The notes: generated by a model not told the origin, from the sequence alone. A stretch of DNA of 38,083 bases from Oxalobacteraceae bacterium UBA6018 (GCA_002428015.1 DIZW01000085.1:1-38083); one strand, 5' to 3'; positions 24,723 to 33,993 are shown, counted from the first letter of the stretch. Translations and numbers: made by a program.

Positions 24723-25919
24723 TCAGAAAAACTGGCGCCAGTCTTCGAGCCAGCCGGGGAAGTCCTCGACCGCCATCGGCTTGGCGATGTGATAACCCTG
24801 GGCGTAGGTGCAACCCATGCCCTGGACCAGGTCCCAGTCCTGCCGGGTCTCCACGCCAACCGCCACCGACTTGCGGTCCAGGCTGCGCGCCAGGCTCAGG
24901 CAGGATTGCAGCACCGTGCTCAGCGCGCGCTTCCTGGAGGCGCCATCGACGAAGCTGCGGTCGATCTTGAGCTCGGAGAACGGCACCCGGGCCAGCAGCT
25001 GCAGGTTGGAGCGCCCGGTGCCGTAGTCGTCGATCGCCAGCCCGTAGCCGGCCATGCGCAGGCGTACCAGGCGTTCGATGAAGCTGGGGTCCATGACGAG
25101 CACTGACGATTCCGGCATTTCGAACGTTATATAGTCGGGCATGACGCGATGCCGCCCCACGCAGGCGGATATCTGCTGGAGGAAGGCGGGATGGGCCAGC
25201 GTCTGGGGCGCCAGGTTGATCGAGATCGAGATCGGCAAGCCCCGGTCGTGCAGGTAGCGGCAGCGTTCGACCGATTTCTCGATCATGCTCCAGTCGAGGA
25301 AATCGACGCGATGGTTCAGTTCCAGCGCTTCCATGAAGGCGCCAGGACCGAGCACGCCGTGCTCGGGGTGGACCCAGCGGGCGAAGCTTTCCAGCCCCTT
25401 GACCAGGCCGGTTTCGAGCTCGATCTTGGGCTGGAAGTAAGGCTCGAACTGGCGCGCCTGCAGGCCGATGCCGATCTGCGAGAAGGTGAAGGTCGGTTCC
25501 TGGGGGGCCGGCGCGCCGCCCTGGGGTGGCGCGTAGTTCTGGAGCAGCGCCTCGAGCTTGGCGACGGTGACCGGCTTGGCCATGGTGCCCAGCAGGTCCA
25601 CGCCGTAGGCCTGGGCCATGGTCTCGACGGCGAACAGCATGTCGGGCGGCTGGGCGCCCACCACGATCACCCGCGCGCGGCAGTTGAGCTCGGCCAGGCA
25701 GCGGATCAGCTCCAGGCCGTCCATGCCGGGCAGGGACAGGTCGATCAGGGCGACGTTGACGGTCGGCGTGAACGAATCCTGGAAACAGCGCAGCGCCGTG
25801 TGGCCGTCCGGGACCTGGGTGATCTGGACCGCGCCCAGATGCCCCAGCATGATCACCGCCGCCAGCCTCTCCGCGGTATCCGCTTCGGCGACCAAAAAAT
25901 GCAAATGCGCGATGTCCAT
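24723..25919 (-). CDS. REC-EAL response regulator (RocR-like), probably degenerate EAL
   Basis: 398 residues. The receiver domain (1-125) has the phospho-acceptor Asp60 (LIDLSLPGMDG) and Lys115. The EAL domain (150-398), in active enzymes a c-di-GMP phosphodiesterase, shows Glu177 (ESFARW in place of EALLRW), Asn235, Glu267, Asp297-Asp298, Lys318, Glu357 and Gln374. The position expected to hold the general base of the EGVE motif is Val354 (AVGVE). Domain order and spacing match RocR of Pseudomonas. It may bind c-di-GMP without cutting it. The ATG at 25919 is preferred over a GTG four codons upstream. No partner histidine kinase is nearby. Confidence 0.92.
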   Translation of the reverse strand: MDIAHLHFLVAEADTAERLAAVIMLGHLGAVQITQVPDGHTALRCFQDSFTPTVNVALIDLSLPGMDGLELIRCLAELNCRARVIVVGAQPPDMLFAVETMAQAYGVDLLGTMAKPVTVAKLEALLQNYAPPQGGAPAPQEPTFTFSQIGIGLQARQFEPYFQPKIELETGLVKGLESFARWVHPEHGVLGPGAFMEALELNHRVDFLDWSMIEKSVERCRYLHDRGLPISISINLAPQTLAHPAFLQQISACVGRHRVMPDYITFEMPESSVLVMDPSFIERLVRLRMAGYGLAIDDYGTGRSNLQLLARVPFSELKIDRSFVDGASRKRALSTVLQSCLSLARSLDRKSVAVGVETRQDWDLVQGMGCTYAQGYHIAKPMAVEDFPGWLEDWRQFF

Positions 25920-25972
25920 CGTGACTCTCACTAAGCTTAAGGATGCAGCTTACCGGGAGAAGCCAGCCTCGT

Positions 25973-26758
25973 CTATCCCTGATTCTGCCGGAGCTGCTCA
26001 AAAAAACACACTGCGGCGCAGGCGGCCACGTTGAGCGACTCGATCTGACCGGCATGGGGAATGACCACCTGGCGGGTGGACAGCGCCATCAGGTCGTCGG
26101 CCACGCCCTGCCCTTCGTGCCCGAGCAGCCAGGCGACCGGCTGGCGCAGGTCGACGTCGTACAGGCGGCAGGTGGCGTAGCCGCTGGTGGCCAGCACGGC
26201 GATCTTGGAGGCCTGGATCAGCGCGGCCAGGTCCACGCCCTCGTAGATATGGACCACGAAGTGGGCGCCCATGGCCGCGCGCAGCACCTTGGGTGACCAG
26301 CAGAAGGCGGTGCCGGCGCTGCAGAACACCTGGGTGATGCCGGCGGCGGCGGCGCTGCGCAGGATGGAGCCGACGTTGCCGGGGTCCTGGAGGTTGTCCA
26401 GCAGGACCGCCGAGACGGTCAGCGCGGCCGGCACGTCCAGCGCCGGGGTATCGATCAGGAACATCAGGCCGATGCCGTGCTCGACCTGGCTGAGCGCGTT
26501 GTAGAGCGCGTCCGGCATGGCGGTGACGTGGGCGTGCGCGAGCTCGCAGCGCGCGACGATGTCGGCCACTTCCGGGTTGGCCAGGGCCGCTTCGGCCACC
26601 ACGCAGTGGCGCGGGGCGCCGCGCAGCTGCAGATAGGACTGGCACAGGTGCACGCCGTCGAGCAGGGTCTGGCCGGCCTTCTTGCGCGCCTGGGAGCTGC
26701 CGGCCAGGTGCTTGAGTTCCTTGTAGAGCGGGTTGTCGCGCGAGCTGATGGTCTTCAT
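25973..26758 (-). CDS. TrmH/SpoU family RNA 2'-O-methyltransferase
   Basis: 261 residues. N-terminal substrate-binding domain (ISSRDNPLYKELKHL, LLDGVHLCQSYLQ), then the SPOUT knot domain with motif 1 LDNLQDPGNVGSILRSA (about 118), motif 2 WLLGHEGQGV and motif 3 IPHAGQIESLNVAACAAV. SAM-dependent; it probably methylates a ribose in 23S rRNA, but the target nucleoside cannot be read here. Its ATG overlaps the TGA of rnhB by 4 nt (26755-26758), so it is the last gene of the lpx-rnhB run. Annotators often call this RlmB-like; I leave the symbol empty. Confidence 0.93.
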   Translation of the reverse strand: MKTISSRDNPLYKELKHLAGSSQARKKAGQTLLDGVHLCQSYLQLRGAPRHCVVAEAALANPEVADIVARCELAHAHVTAMPDALYNALSQVEHGIGLMFLIDTPALDVPAALTVSAVLLDNLQDPGNVGSILRSAAAAGITQVFCSAGTAFCWSPKVLRAAMGAHFVVHIYEGVDLAALIQASKIAVLATSGYATCRLYDVDLRQPVAWLLGHEGQGVADDLMALSTRQVVIPHAGQIESLNVAACAAVCFFEQLRQNQG

Positions 26759-27483
26759 GCCGCCTTGTCCAAGTCCAGGTCCAGGTCTACATCCATCCCT
26801 TCGCCGAAGGCGTCGGCGTCGTCGAAGTCGAAAGCCATCGATCCTTTGCCCATCATGCCCGGCAAGGTGGCGCGCACCGGCGCGAACGAGCGCCGGTGCA
26901 CCGGGCAGGCGCCGTGCAGGCGCAGGCGCTCCAGATGCAGCGCGGTACCGTAGCCCTTGTGCTGGTCGAAGCCGTACTGGGGATAGAGCGCGTGCAGGGC
27001 CACCAGGGCGGCGTCGCGCGCGGTCTTGGCCAGGATGGAGGCGGCCGAAATCGCGTGCACCTTGTCGTCGCCTTCGATAATCGGATGGCAGCGGATCTGC
27101 ATCACCGGGCTGCGGTTACCGTCGATCAGGGCGATGGTCGGCACCGTGGACAGGGCCTCGACCGCGCGCCGCATCGCCAGCATCGTCGCCTGGAGGATGT
27201 TGAGGCTGTCGATCTCCTCGTGCGAGCATTCGGCGATGGCCCAGGCCAGGGCGTGCGTCTTGATCAGCGGCGCCAGCGCCTCGCGCCGCTCGGCGCTGAG
27301 CTTCTTGGAGTCGCGCAGGCCGTCGATGGGGCGCTCCGGATGCAGGATCACGGCGGCGGCGAACACGGGCCCGGCCAGCGGACCGCGCCCGGCCTCGTCG
27401 ACCCCGCACACGATATCCTCGGGCGAAAACGGCAGCGCGTTCTTCTTCAGCCCCGGATAGAAATTGACGGTCTTTTTTCTCAT
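26755..27483 (-). CDS. rnhB: Ribonuclease HII
   Basis: 242 residues. It cuts RNA in RNA:DNA hybrids and removes misincorporated ribonucleotides. Catalytic motif GVDEAGRGPLAGPV with Asp29-Glu30; further active-site segments LIDGN (about 119) and ISAASILAKTARDA (about 144). YPQYGFDQHKGYGTALH and GACPVHRRSFAPV complete the family signature. The last 30 residues are an unusual acidic tail (DFDDADAFGEG, then DVDLDLDLDKAA) coded by a short tandem hexamer. Overlaps lpxB (4 nt) and the methyltransferase (4 nt). Confidence 0.97.
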   Translation of the reverse strand: MRKKTVNFYPGLKKNALPFSPEDIVCGVDEAGRGPLAGPVFAAAVILHPERPIDGLRDSKKLSAERREALAPLIKTHALAWAIAECSHEEIDSLNILQATMLAMRRAVEALSTVPTIALIDGNRSPVMQIRCHPIIEGDDKVHAISAASILAKTARDAALVALHALYPQYGFDQHKGYGTALHLERLRLHGACPVHRRSFAPVRATLPGMMGKGSMAFDFDDADAFGEGMDVDLDLDLDKAA

Positions 27484-28646
27484 GATGACTTCGAGGTGGC
27501 GAGCACGCGCAGCACCGCGCTAGTGCTTTCCGCGGCGCTGTCGCGCAGCAGGCTGTGGTGCATGTCGGTGAAGCGCTGCACCAGGCGGGCGCGGTTGGCG
27601 CCGTTGGAGAGCTGCTCCCACAGCGCGTCGGCCAGGGCCTGCGGACGGCAATCGTGTTGCAGCAGCTCGGGCACCAGGAATTCGCGCGCCAGGATATTCG
27701 GCAGGCCAATCCATGGCTGGTAGCCCATGTGGCGCATGATCTCCCACGAGGCGCGCATGACCTTGTAGGCGATCACCATCGGCTTTTTGAACAGCGCCAC
27801 CTCGAGCGTGGCCGTGCCGGAGGCCACCAGCACGGCATCGGCGGCGCAGATGGCGGTGTGCGAGTCGCCGTCGACCAGGTCGATGCGCACGTCGCCCAGG
27901 CCGGCCTGCTTGACCAGCTGCTCGAAGTAGGCGCGCTGGCGCGCTCCGGCCATCGGCACCACGAAGCGCAGGTCCGGGTCGCGCGCGGCCAGCAGCTTGA
28001 CGGCGCCGATGAAGGGTTCGGCCAGGTATTTCAGTTCGCTCATGCGGCTGCCCGGCATGACCGTCACCACCCGCACGCCGGTGCCGATGCCGAGCGCGCG
28101 CCGCGCCGCCGCCTGGTCCGGCTGCAGGGGGATCATCTCGGCCAGCGGATGGCCGATGTAGGTGACCGGCACACCGGCCTTGCGGTAGATCTCTTCCTCG
28201 AACGGGAAAATCACCAGCATGTGCGACACCGAGGCGATGATCTTCTTGATGCGGCCGCCGCGCCAGGCCCAGATCTGCGGGCTGACGAAGTGCACCGTCG
28301 GGATGCCGGCCGCCTTGAGCTGGCCTTCCAGCCCGAGGTTAAAGCCGGGATAGTCGGCGCCGATGAACAGGGCCGGGCGTTCGGCCAGCAGGCGGTCGCG
28401 CAGCGCGTTCTGGATCGCCTTGATGGCGCGGTAGCGCGGGATGATCTCGAACATGCGGCCCACCGCCAGCGCCTCGATCGGCCACTCGGACACGAAGCCC
28501 TGCTCGATCATGCGCGCGCCGCCGATGCCGTGAAAGCGCGCCTGCGGCAGCTGGGGGCGCAGCCCGGCCATCAGGCGCGCCGCCAGCAGGTCGCCGGACA
28601 CCTCGCCGGCGGCCATCGCGATGGACAGCTCAGCGGACGATGCCAC
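27480..28646 (-). CDS. lpxB: Lipid-A-disaccharide synthase
   Basis: 388 residues, full length. A GT19 glycosyltransferase at the inner membrane face that joins UDP-2,3-diacylglucosamine and lipid X to form the lipid A disaccharide. Family marks: MAAGEVSGDLLAARL (11-25), GIGGARM, FIGADYPGFNLGLE, HFVSPQIWAWRGGRIKKI, FEEEIYRK, YIGHPLAEMIP, MPGSRMSELKYL and the C-terminal ASGTATLEVALFKKPMVIAY. It overlaps lpxA by 17 nt and rnhB by 4 nt. Confidence 0.98.
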   Translation of the reverse strand: MASSAELSIAMAAGEVSGDLLAARLMAGLRPQLPQARFHGIGGARMIEQGFVSEWPIEALAVGRMFEIIPRYRAIKAIQNALRDRLLAERPALFIGADYPGFNLGLEGQLKAAGIPTVHFVSPQIWAWRGGRIKKIIASVSHMLVIFPFEEEIYRKAGVPVTYIGHPLAEMIPLQPDQAAARRALGIGTGVRVVTVMPGSRMSELKYLAEPFIGAVKLLAARDPDLRFVVPMAGARQRAYFEQLVKQAGLGDVRIDLVDGDSHTAICAADAVLVASGTATLEVALFKKPMVIAYKVMRASWEIMRHMGYQPWIGLPNILAREFLVPELLQHDCRPQALADALWEQLSNGANRARLVQRFTDMHHSLLRDSAAESTSAVLRVLATSKSS

Positions 28647-29418
28647 GCGTCGCGCCTCCCAGGAAGTCGAGCATGACGCCGTACTGCTCGGCGCCCTCGC
28701 CCGCTTCCGCCTGTTCGGCCGCCAGCGCGGTCTTGGCTTCCTCGAGCGTGAGGTTGGCGCGGTAGACCAGCTTGTAGGCGTTGCGGATGGCGTCGATCTG
28801 GGTGCGGGTGAAGCCGCGCCGCTTGAGCCCTTCGATGTTCACGCCGCGCGCGCCGGCCGGATTGCCGGAGATGAGCACGTAGGGCGGCACGTCCTGGGTC
28901 AGGCTGGTGTACATGCCGATGAAGGCGTGGGCGCCGATCTTGCAGAACTGGTGCACCCCGGCGTAACCGGACAGGATGGCCCAGTCGCCCACCTCCACGT
29001 GCCCGGCCAGCTGGGCGTTGTTGGAGAAGATGGTGTTGCTGCCGACCTGGCAGTCGTGCGCCAGGTGCACGTAGGCCGAGATCCAGTTGTCGTTGCCCAG
29101 CCGGGTGACGCCCTTGTCCTGCACGGTGCCGGTGTTGAAGGTGCAGAATTCGCGGATGGTGTTGCGGTCGCCCACCTCGAGCCGGGTCGGCTCGCCGGCC
29201 CACTTCTTGTCCTGGGGCGCGGCGCCGATCGAGGAAAACTGGAAGAACTGGTTGTCGCGCCCGATCGTGGTGTGGCCTTCGATGACCACGTGCGGGCCGA
29301 CCACGGTGCCGGCGCCGATCGCCACGTGGGGGCCGATGATCGAATAGGCGCCGACGCTGACGCTCTCGTCGAGCTCGGCTTTGGGGTCGACGATGGCGGT
29401 TGGATGAATCGTCGCCAT
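28630..29418 (-). CDS. lpxA: UDP-N-acetylglucosamine acyltransferase
   Basis: 262 residues, the normal length. First step of lipid A synthesis: it moves a 3-hydroxyacyl chain from ACP to the 3-OH of UDP-GlcNAc. Left-handed beta-helix made of hexapeptide repeats (about 1-185). Catalytic His121 in HLAHDCQVG aligns with E. coli His125. GEPTRLEVGDRNTIRE and GNPAGARGVN are conserved. The ATG at 29418 overlaps the TAA of fabZ by one base; the open frame to 29466 lies inside fabZ and adds unlikely sequence. Overlaps lpxB. Confidence 0.97.
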   Translation of the reverse strand: MATIHPTAIVDPKAELDESVSVGAYSIIGPHVAIGAGTVVGPHVVIEGHTTIGRDNQFFQFSSIGAAPQDKKWAGEPTRLEVGDRNTIREFCTFNTGTVQDKGVTRLGNDNWISAYVHLAHDCQVGSNTIFSNNAQLAGHVEVGDWAILSGYAGVHQFCKIGAHAFIGMYTSLTQDVPPYVLISGNPAGARGVNIEGLKRRGFTRTQIDAIRNAYKLVYRANLTLEEAKTALAAEQAEAGEGAEQYGVMLDFLGGATRGIVR

Positions 29419-29903
29419 TACTGCCCCGCTGGCTGGCTCGCGTCGGTAGCGCTGCGGATGGTGCACATCAGGTCCGCTTCCACGGCGACCGCGCCGTCCA
29501 CCGTGCCGACCGCCTTGTATTTCCAGATCCCGCGCGACACGCGCACGATCTCCACGTCCATCTTGAGCTGGTCGCCGGGGCCCACCGGGCGCTTGAAGCG
29601 CGCGTTGTCGATGCCGACGAAGTAGACCACCGAGTTCTCGTCCGGCTGCACGCCCATGGTCAGGAACGACAGGATGGCCGCGGTCTGGGCCATCGCCTCG
29701 ATCATCAACACGCCCGGCATGACCGGCTTGTGCGGGAAGTGGCCGTTGAAGAATTCCTCGTTGGCGGTGACGTTCTTGATCGCGCTGATGCTCTTGTTCG
29801 CTTCCCAGGTCAGCACCCGGTCCACCAGCAGCATGGGATAGCGGTGCGGCAGCAGTTTTTTGATGGCGCAGATGTCGAGCGTCTTGTTGTCGGTATTGGT
29901 CAT
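29418..29903 (-). CDS. fabZ: 3-hydroxyacyl-ACP dehydratase FabZ
   Basis: 161 residues. It dehydrates 3-hydroxyacyl-ACP in fatty acid elongation and shares its substrate with LpxA and LpxD, so it balances phospholipid and lipid A supply. Hot-dog fold; catalytic His55 and Glu69 in NGHFPHKPVMPGVLMIEAMA. LLPHRYPMLLVDRV at 17-30 is the family start. It overlaps lpxD by 4 nt upstream and lpxA by 1 nt downstream. Confidence 0.98.
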   Translation of the reverse strand: MTNTDNKTLDICAIKKLLPHRYPMLLVDRVLTWEANKSISAIKNVTANEEFFNGHFPHKPVMPGVLMIEAMAQTAAILSFLTMGVQPDENSVVYFVGIDNARFKRPVGPGDQLKMDVEIVRVSRGIWKYKAVGTVDGAVAVEADLMCTIRSATDASQPAGQ

Positions 29904-30949
29904 ATTGGTTTGGTCAGTGTTTTAATAGTTTTTTCCAGCGCCCGGATTTTATCGCGCATCGCGTCCAGATTGCGGACGATGGCGGCGCTTTTTTCCCACT
30001 CGGCGTTCTTGGCCAGCGGGTAGAAGCCGGTGTACTGCCCCGCCTCGTGGATAGAGCGCGACACCATGCTGCCCGAGGAGATGTGCACGTGGTCGACGAT
30101 GGTGAGGTGGCCCAGCACCATGGCGGCGCCGCCGAAGGTGCAGTACTTGCCGATCACGGCGCTGCCGGCCACGCCCACGCAGCCGGCCATGGCGGTGTGG
30201 GCGCCGATGCGGCAGTTGTGGCCGATCTGGATCTGGTTGTCGAGCTTGACGCCGTCTTCGATGACGGTGTCGGCCAGCGCGCCGCGGTCGATGGTGGTGT
30301 TGGCGCCGATGTCGACGTCGTCGCCCATGAGCACGCGCCCGGTCTGGGGAATCTTGATGTACACCCCGCCCTCGTTGGCGAAGCCGAAGCCGTCGGTGCC
30401 GATCACCGCGCCGGAATGGATGATCCCGCGCGCGCCGATGCGGCAGCGCGCGTGGAAGGTGACGTTGGCGAGCAGCTCGGTGCCCGGGCCGATGGCCGCG
30501 TCGCGCCCGACGAAGCAGCCGGCCCCGATCACGGCGCCGGCGCCGATCACGGCGCCGCTTTCGATGGTGGCGTGCGGCCCCACGTGGGCGCTGGGATCGA
30601 CCTGGGCGTCGGCGGCCACGCTGGCGCTGGGGTCGATGCCGGGCGCCGGCACGATCGCCGTCAGGGCCGCGAAATACTGGGCCGCGCGGGCGAAGTAGGC
30701 GTAGGGGTTAGGGCTGAGGATGCGCGCGCCCTGGTAGCTGGCGCGCACGAACTCGTCGTCGCGCGGGGCGACGATCAGGGCGGCGGCGCCGCTGGCGGCG
30801 GCTTGCGCGCGCAGTTTGCTGTTGCTGAGGAAGCTGATGTGCGAAGCGCCGGCGTCCGACAGCGGTGCGATGCCCGCAACTTCAAGCTGCGGGTCGCCTT
30901 CGAGCTGTCCACCCAAGCGTTCGACCAATTCTCCTAGTCGAGTGCCCAT
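29900..30949 (-). CDS. lpxD: UDP-3-O-acylglucosamine N-acyltransferase
   Basis: 349 residues. Third step of lipid A synthesis: it adds the second 3-hydroxyacyl chain on the 2-amino group. N-terminal uridine-binding domain (1-100: GIAPLSDAGASHISFLSN), left-handed beta-helix of hexapeptide repeats (about 105-310) with catalytic His244 in QIGHNCRIGAHTAMAG, and a C-terminal helix (AAIVRNLDAMRDKIRALEK). It is 142 bp downstream of skp, the largest gap in the cluster, so an internal promoter is possible. The last 4 nt overlap fabZ. Confidence 0.98.
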   Translation of the reverse strand: MGTRLGELVERLGGQLEGDPQLEVAGIAPLSDAGASHISFLSNSKLRAQAAASGAAALIVAPRDDEFVRASYQGARILSPNPYAYFARAAQYFAALTAIVPAPGIDPSASVAADAQVDPSAHVGPHATIESGAVIGAGAVIGAGCFVGRDAAIGPGTELLANVTFHARCRIGARGIIHSGAVIGTDGFGFANEGGVYIKIPQTGRVLMGDDVDIGANTTIDRGALADTVIEDGVKLDNQIQIGHNCRIGAHTAMAGCVGVAGSAVIGKYCTFGGAAMVLGHLTIVDHVHISSGSMVSRSIHEAGQYTGFYPLAKNAEWEKSAAIVRNLDAMRDKIRALEKTIKTLTKPI

Positions 30950-31091
30950 CGTGGTCTTTCTGGTGTGGTGATGGTAAAAACGGCGCCGGGCGGACTTGCC
31001 GCGCCGGTGCCGCCGGATGGAACTGATGCCGCCGTCCTGGGGGCCGGGGGAGCGGGCGCCGTGCCCCGCCCCGCGCGCCGCCGCCCGGCGC

Positions 31092-31619
31092 TTATTTTTC
31101 CTTGTCGAGCTGCTTGAGGATCTTGTCGGTGATGTCGATGCGCGGGCTCGACCAGGCCGATTCCTGCAGCACGACGTCCAGCTTTTCCTGCTCGGCGATC
31201 TGCTCGATCAGTTTATACGCCTTCTGGGCGATGTTGGCGCGTTCCTCGCTCTTGCGCGTGAGCAAGTCTTCGCGGAACTCGCGCTGGGTGCGCTGCAAGT
31301 CCTTGTCCAGGTCGTACAGCTCGCGGGTGCGCTTGGTGCGCTCCTGCTCGGGCAGGTTGGGCGCCTCGGCGTCGAGCTTGTCCGAGGCCGTCTTGAAGCG
31401 CGCGATCATGTCCTGGATCGCCTTCTGGCGCTTGGAGAACTCGGCCTCGATCTTGGCGTCGGCCTGCTTGGCCAGCTTGGACTCGGTCATGAGCCTCTCG
31501 GTAAATACGTAGCCTATCCTGCTCGGCGCGGTTTGCGCGTGCGCCGCCACCGAGCAGGCGCACAGGGCTGCGAGCAGAGCGAGGCGCCTTGGCAGCGAGG
31601 CAGTCATCGTGTTCAACAT
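31092..31619 (-). CDS. skp: OmpH/Skp family periplasmic chaperone
   Basis: 175 residues. A signal peptide (LPRRLALLAALCACSVAAHA, cleavage before QTAPS) and a long coiled-coil body (about 45-150: LAKQADAKIEAEFSKRQKAI, TRELYDLDKDLQRTQREFRE). Skp trimers hold unfolded outer-membrane proteins in the periplasm and deliver them to BamA. The ATG at 31619 has GGAG 7 nt upstream; a second Met four codons on is possible. It follows bamA by 37 bp, the usual order. Confidence 0.95.
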   Translation of the reverse strand: MLNTMTASLPRRLALLAALCACSVAAHAQTAPSRIGYVFTERLMTESKLAKQADAKIEAEFSKRQKAIQDMIARFKTASDKLDAEAPNLPEQERTKRTRELYDLDKDLQRTQREFREDLLTRKSEERANIAQKAYKLIEQIAEQEKLDVVLQESAWSSPRIDITDKILKQLDKEK

Positions 31620-31656
31620 AGTTCTCCGCAAAAATAATTGCACCAGGGAGGCCGGC

Positions 31657-33993
31657 TTAGAAGCCCGTACCCATCTGGAACTGGAATCGCTCGAGACGGT
31701 CGCCCGGCTTGGCGTTCAATGGCTTAGCATAACTCAACTTGAGCGGACCCACCGGCGAAATCCAGGAAAGGCCCAGGCCGGTCGAGGCGCGCAGTTCGTT
31801 GGCGCGGATCGGCTGGCCTTCCTGGTAGATCTGGCCCACGTCGACGAAACCGAACCAGCGCAGGCTGCGGTCCTGGCCGCTGCCGGGGAAAGGCAGTTGC
31901 AGCTCGGCGTTGCCGATCACGCGGGTGGCGCCGCCCAGCGCGTCGCCGTAGGTCGCGTCCACGATGCCCAGCGAGGAGGACAGGTAGCCGCGCACGGAAC
32001 CGATGCCGCCGCCGTAGAAGTTCTTGAATACCGGGTAAGGCTTGCCGGACAGGCCGTGGCCGTAATCGAGCTCGCCCTTCAAGGCCAGGGTGATCGACTT
32101 CGACAGCGGCTTGTACCACTGCTGCTCGTAGATCGCGCGGTAGTACTTGGAGTCGCCCAACAGGTCGAGCTCGAGGTTGGCGCGCTGGAAGCGGCCCACG
32201 GTCGGGGTGATGGCGCTGTCGCGGCTGTCGCGGGCCCAGGCCGCCGTCAGCGGCAAGGCGTTGGTGGTGGCGGTGCCGACCCCGTCGGCGCTGTTGCCGA
32301 ACTGGCGCACGTAGTCGCGGAAGCGCGGCGGGCTGGTGACGTCGGTCTCGATGGTGGTGCGTTCGAGGCCGACGCCGAAGAACACGGTGTCGTTCTCGGA
32401 GAACGGCACGCCGTAGCTGATGCGCGCGCCGTTCTGCTTGACCTTGTAGCTGCCGATGTTGAGCGCCGGCGGGCTCGAGGTGCGGGTGTACAGCTCGAAG
32501 GACTGCGACACGCCGTCGTCGGTGAAGTACGGGTTGGTCTGCGAGAACGCGATGGTGCGGCTGTAGCGGCTGGTGTTGAGGTCGATGCCGAGCGTGTTGC
32601 CGCTGCCGGCGAAGTTGGCCTGCTGGATGGACGCGGTGAAGGTGAACTTCTCGGCCTGGGAGAACGCGCCGCCGATCATGAAGTTGCCGGTTGGCTTCTC
32701 CGTCACCGTCATGTTGACGTCCACCTGGTCCGAGGTGCCCTGGGCTTCCGGGGTGTCGATGGTGACGTCCTTGAAGTAGCCGAGGCGGTCGACGCGGTCG
32801 CGCGAGAGCTTGATCTTGTTGCCGTCGTACCAGGAGCCCTCGAACTGGCGGAATTCGCGCCGGATCACCTCGTCGCGGGTGGTGGTGTTGCCGGAGATGG
32901 TCATGTGGCGCACGTAGGCGCGCTTGCCCGGATCGACGAAGAAGGTGAAGGCGACCTTGCGGTGCTCGCGGTCGATCTCCGGGTTGGCGTTGACGTTGGC
33001 GAAGGCATAGCCGAAGGTGCCCATGCGGTCGGAGATGCGCTTGTTGCTGTTGGTGAGCAGCTCGCCCGAGTAGGTCTGGCCCGGCTTGAGCAGGATCAGC
33101 TGGCGCAGTTCCTCGTCGCGCCCGAACATCTCGCCGTCCATCTTGATGTCCGAGACGGTGTACTTCTCGCCCTCGGTGATGTTGATGGTCAGGTAGATGT
33201 CCTTCTTGTCCGGGGTGATCGAGACCTGGGTCGACTCCACGTTCGCCTCCAGGTAGCCGCGGTTCAGGTAGTACGACTTGATGGCCTCGATGTCGCCTGT
33301 CAGCTTGGTCTTGGAATACTGGTCGGCCTTGGTGTACCAGCTCAGCCACGAGTGGGTGTTCAGCTGCATCGCCTCGCGCAGCTCCTTGTCCGAGAAGGTC
33401 TTGTTGCCGACGATGCTGATCTGCTTGATGCGCGCGACCTCGCCCTCGTCCACGTTGAACATGACGGTGACGCGGTTGCGCGCGATCGGGGTGACGGTGG
33501 TGGTGATCTTGACCCCGTACATGCCGTGCGACAAGTACTGGCGCTTCAATTCCTGCTCGGCGCGGTCAACCGAGGCCTTGTCGAAGATCTTGGACTCGCC
33601 CACGCCGATCTCGCCGAGCGCCTTGACCAGCACGTCCTTCTCGAATTCCTTGGCGCCGGTGAAGTCCACGCTGGAGATGGCCGGGCGTTCCTCGACCAGC
33701 ACCACCAGCACGCCGTTTTCCTCTTCCAGGCGCACGTCCTTGAAGAAGCCGGTCGCGTACAGGGCCTTGATGGCGGCGATACTCTTCTCGTCGTCGAACG
33801 TTTCGCCGACCCGCACCGGCAGGTAGGTGAACACCGTGCCTGCCTCGGTACGCTGGATGCCCTCGACCCGGATGTCCTTGACCACGAACGGAGCGACGGC
33901 AAACGCAGGCGCGGCGCACAGCGCCAGGACGGCTGCGCCAATCAGACTGCGGCGAAAAAAAGGCAGGGCATAACGTTCAGAGTGTAATTTCAT
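31657..33993 (-). CDS. bamA: Outer membrane protein assembly factor BamA
   Basis: 778 residues. Signal peptide with cleavage after APAFA (about 32), five POTRA domains (about 35-435, starting VVKDIRVEGIQRTEAGTVF), and a 16-strand beta-barrel ending in a C-terminal Phe (FQFQMGTGF). The loop-6 signature reads GGGIGSVRGYLSSS near 660-675. It inserts beta-barrel proteins in the outer membrane and is essential. The rseP-bamA-skp-lpxD order is the standard one. Confidence 0.98.
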   Translation of the reverse strand: MKLHSERYALPFFRRSLIGAAVLALCAAPAFAVAPFVVKDIRVEGIQRTEAGTVFTYLPVRVGETFDDEKSIAAIKALYATGFFKDVRLEEENGVLVVLVEERPAISSVDFTGAKEFEKDVLVKALGEIGVGESKIFDKASVDRAEQELKRQYLSHGMYGVKITTTVTPIARNRVTVMFNVDEGEVARIKQISIVGNKTFSDKELREAMQLNTHSWLSWYTKADQYSKTKLTGDIEAIKSYYLNRGYLEANVESTQVSITPDKKDIYLTINITEGEKYTVSDIKMDGEMFGRDEELRQLILLKPGQTYSGELLTNSNKRISDRMGTFGYAFANVNANPEIDREHRKVAFTFFVDPGKRAYVRHMTISGNTTTRDEVIRREFRQFEGSWYDGNKIKLSRDRVDRLGYFKDVTIDTPEAQGTSDQVDVNMTVTEKPTGNFMIGGAFSQAEKFTFTASIQQANFAGSGNTLGIDLNTSRYSRTIAFSQTNPYFTDDGVSQSFELYTRTSSPPALNIGSYKVKQNGARISYGVPFSENDTVFFGVGLERTTIETDVTSPPRFRDYVRQFGNSADGVGTATTNALPLTAAWARDSRDSAITPTVGRFQRANLELDLLGDSKYYRAIYEQQWYKPLSKSITLALKGELDYGHGLSGKPYPVFKNFYGGGIGSVRGYLSSSLGIVDATYGDALGGATRVIGNAELQLPFPGSGQDRSLRWFGFVDVGQIYQEGQPIRANELRASTGLGLSWISPVGPLKLSYAKPLNAKPGDRLERFQFQMGTGF

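Noticed and set aside
31609..33987. A 792-codon plus-strand open frame opposite bamA
   Set aside because: Antisense shadow of bamA with the same biased composition.
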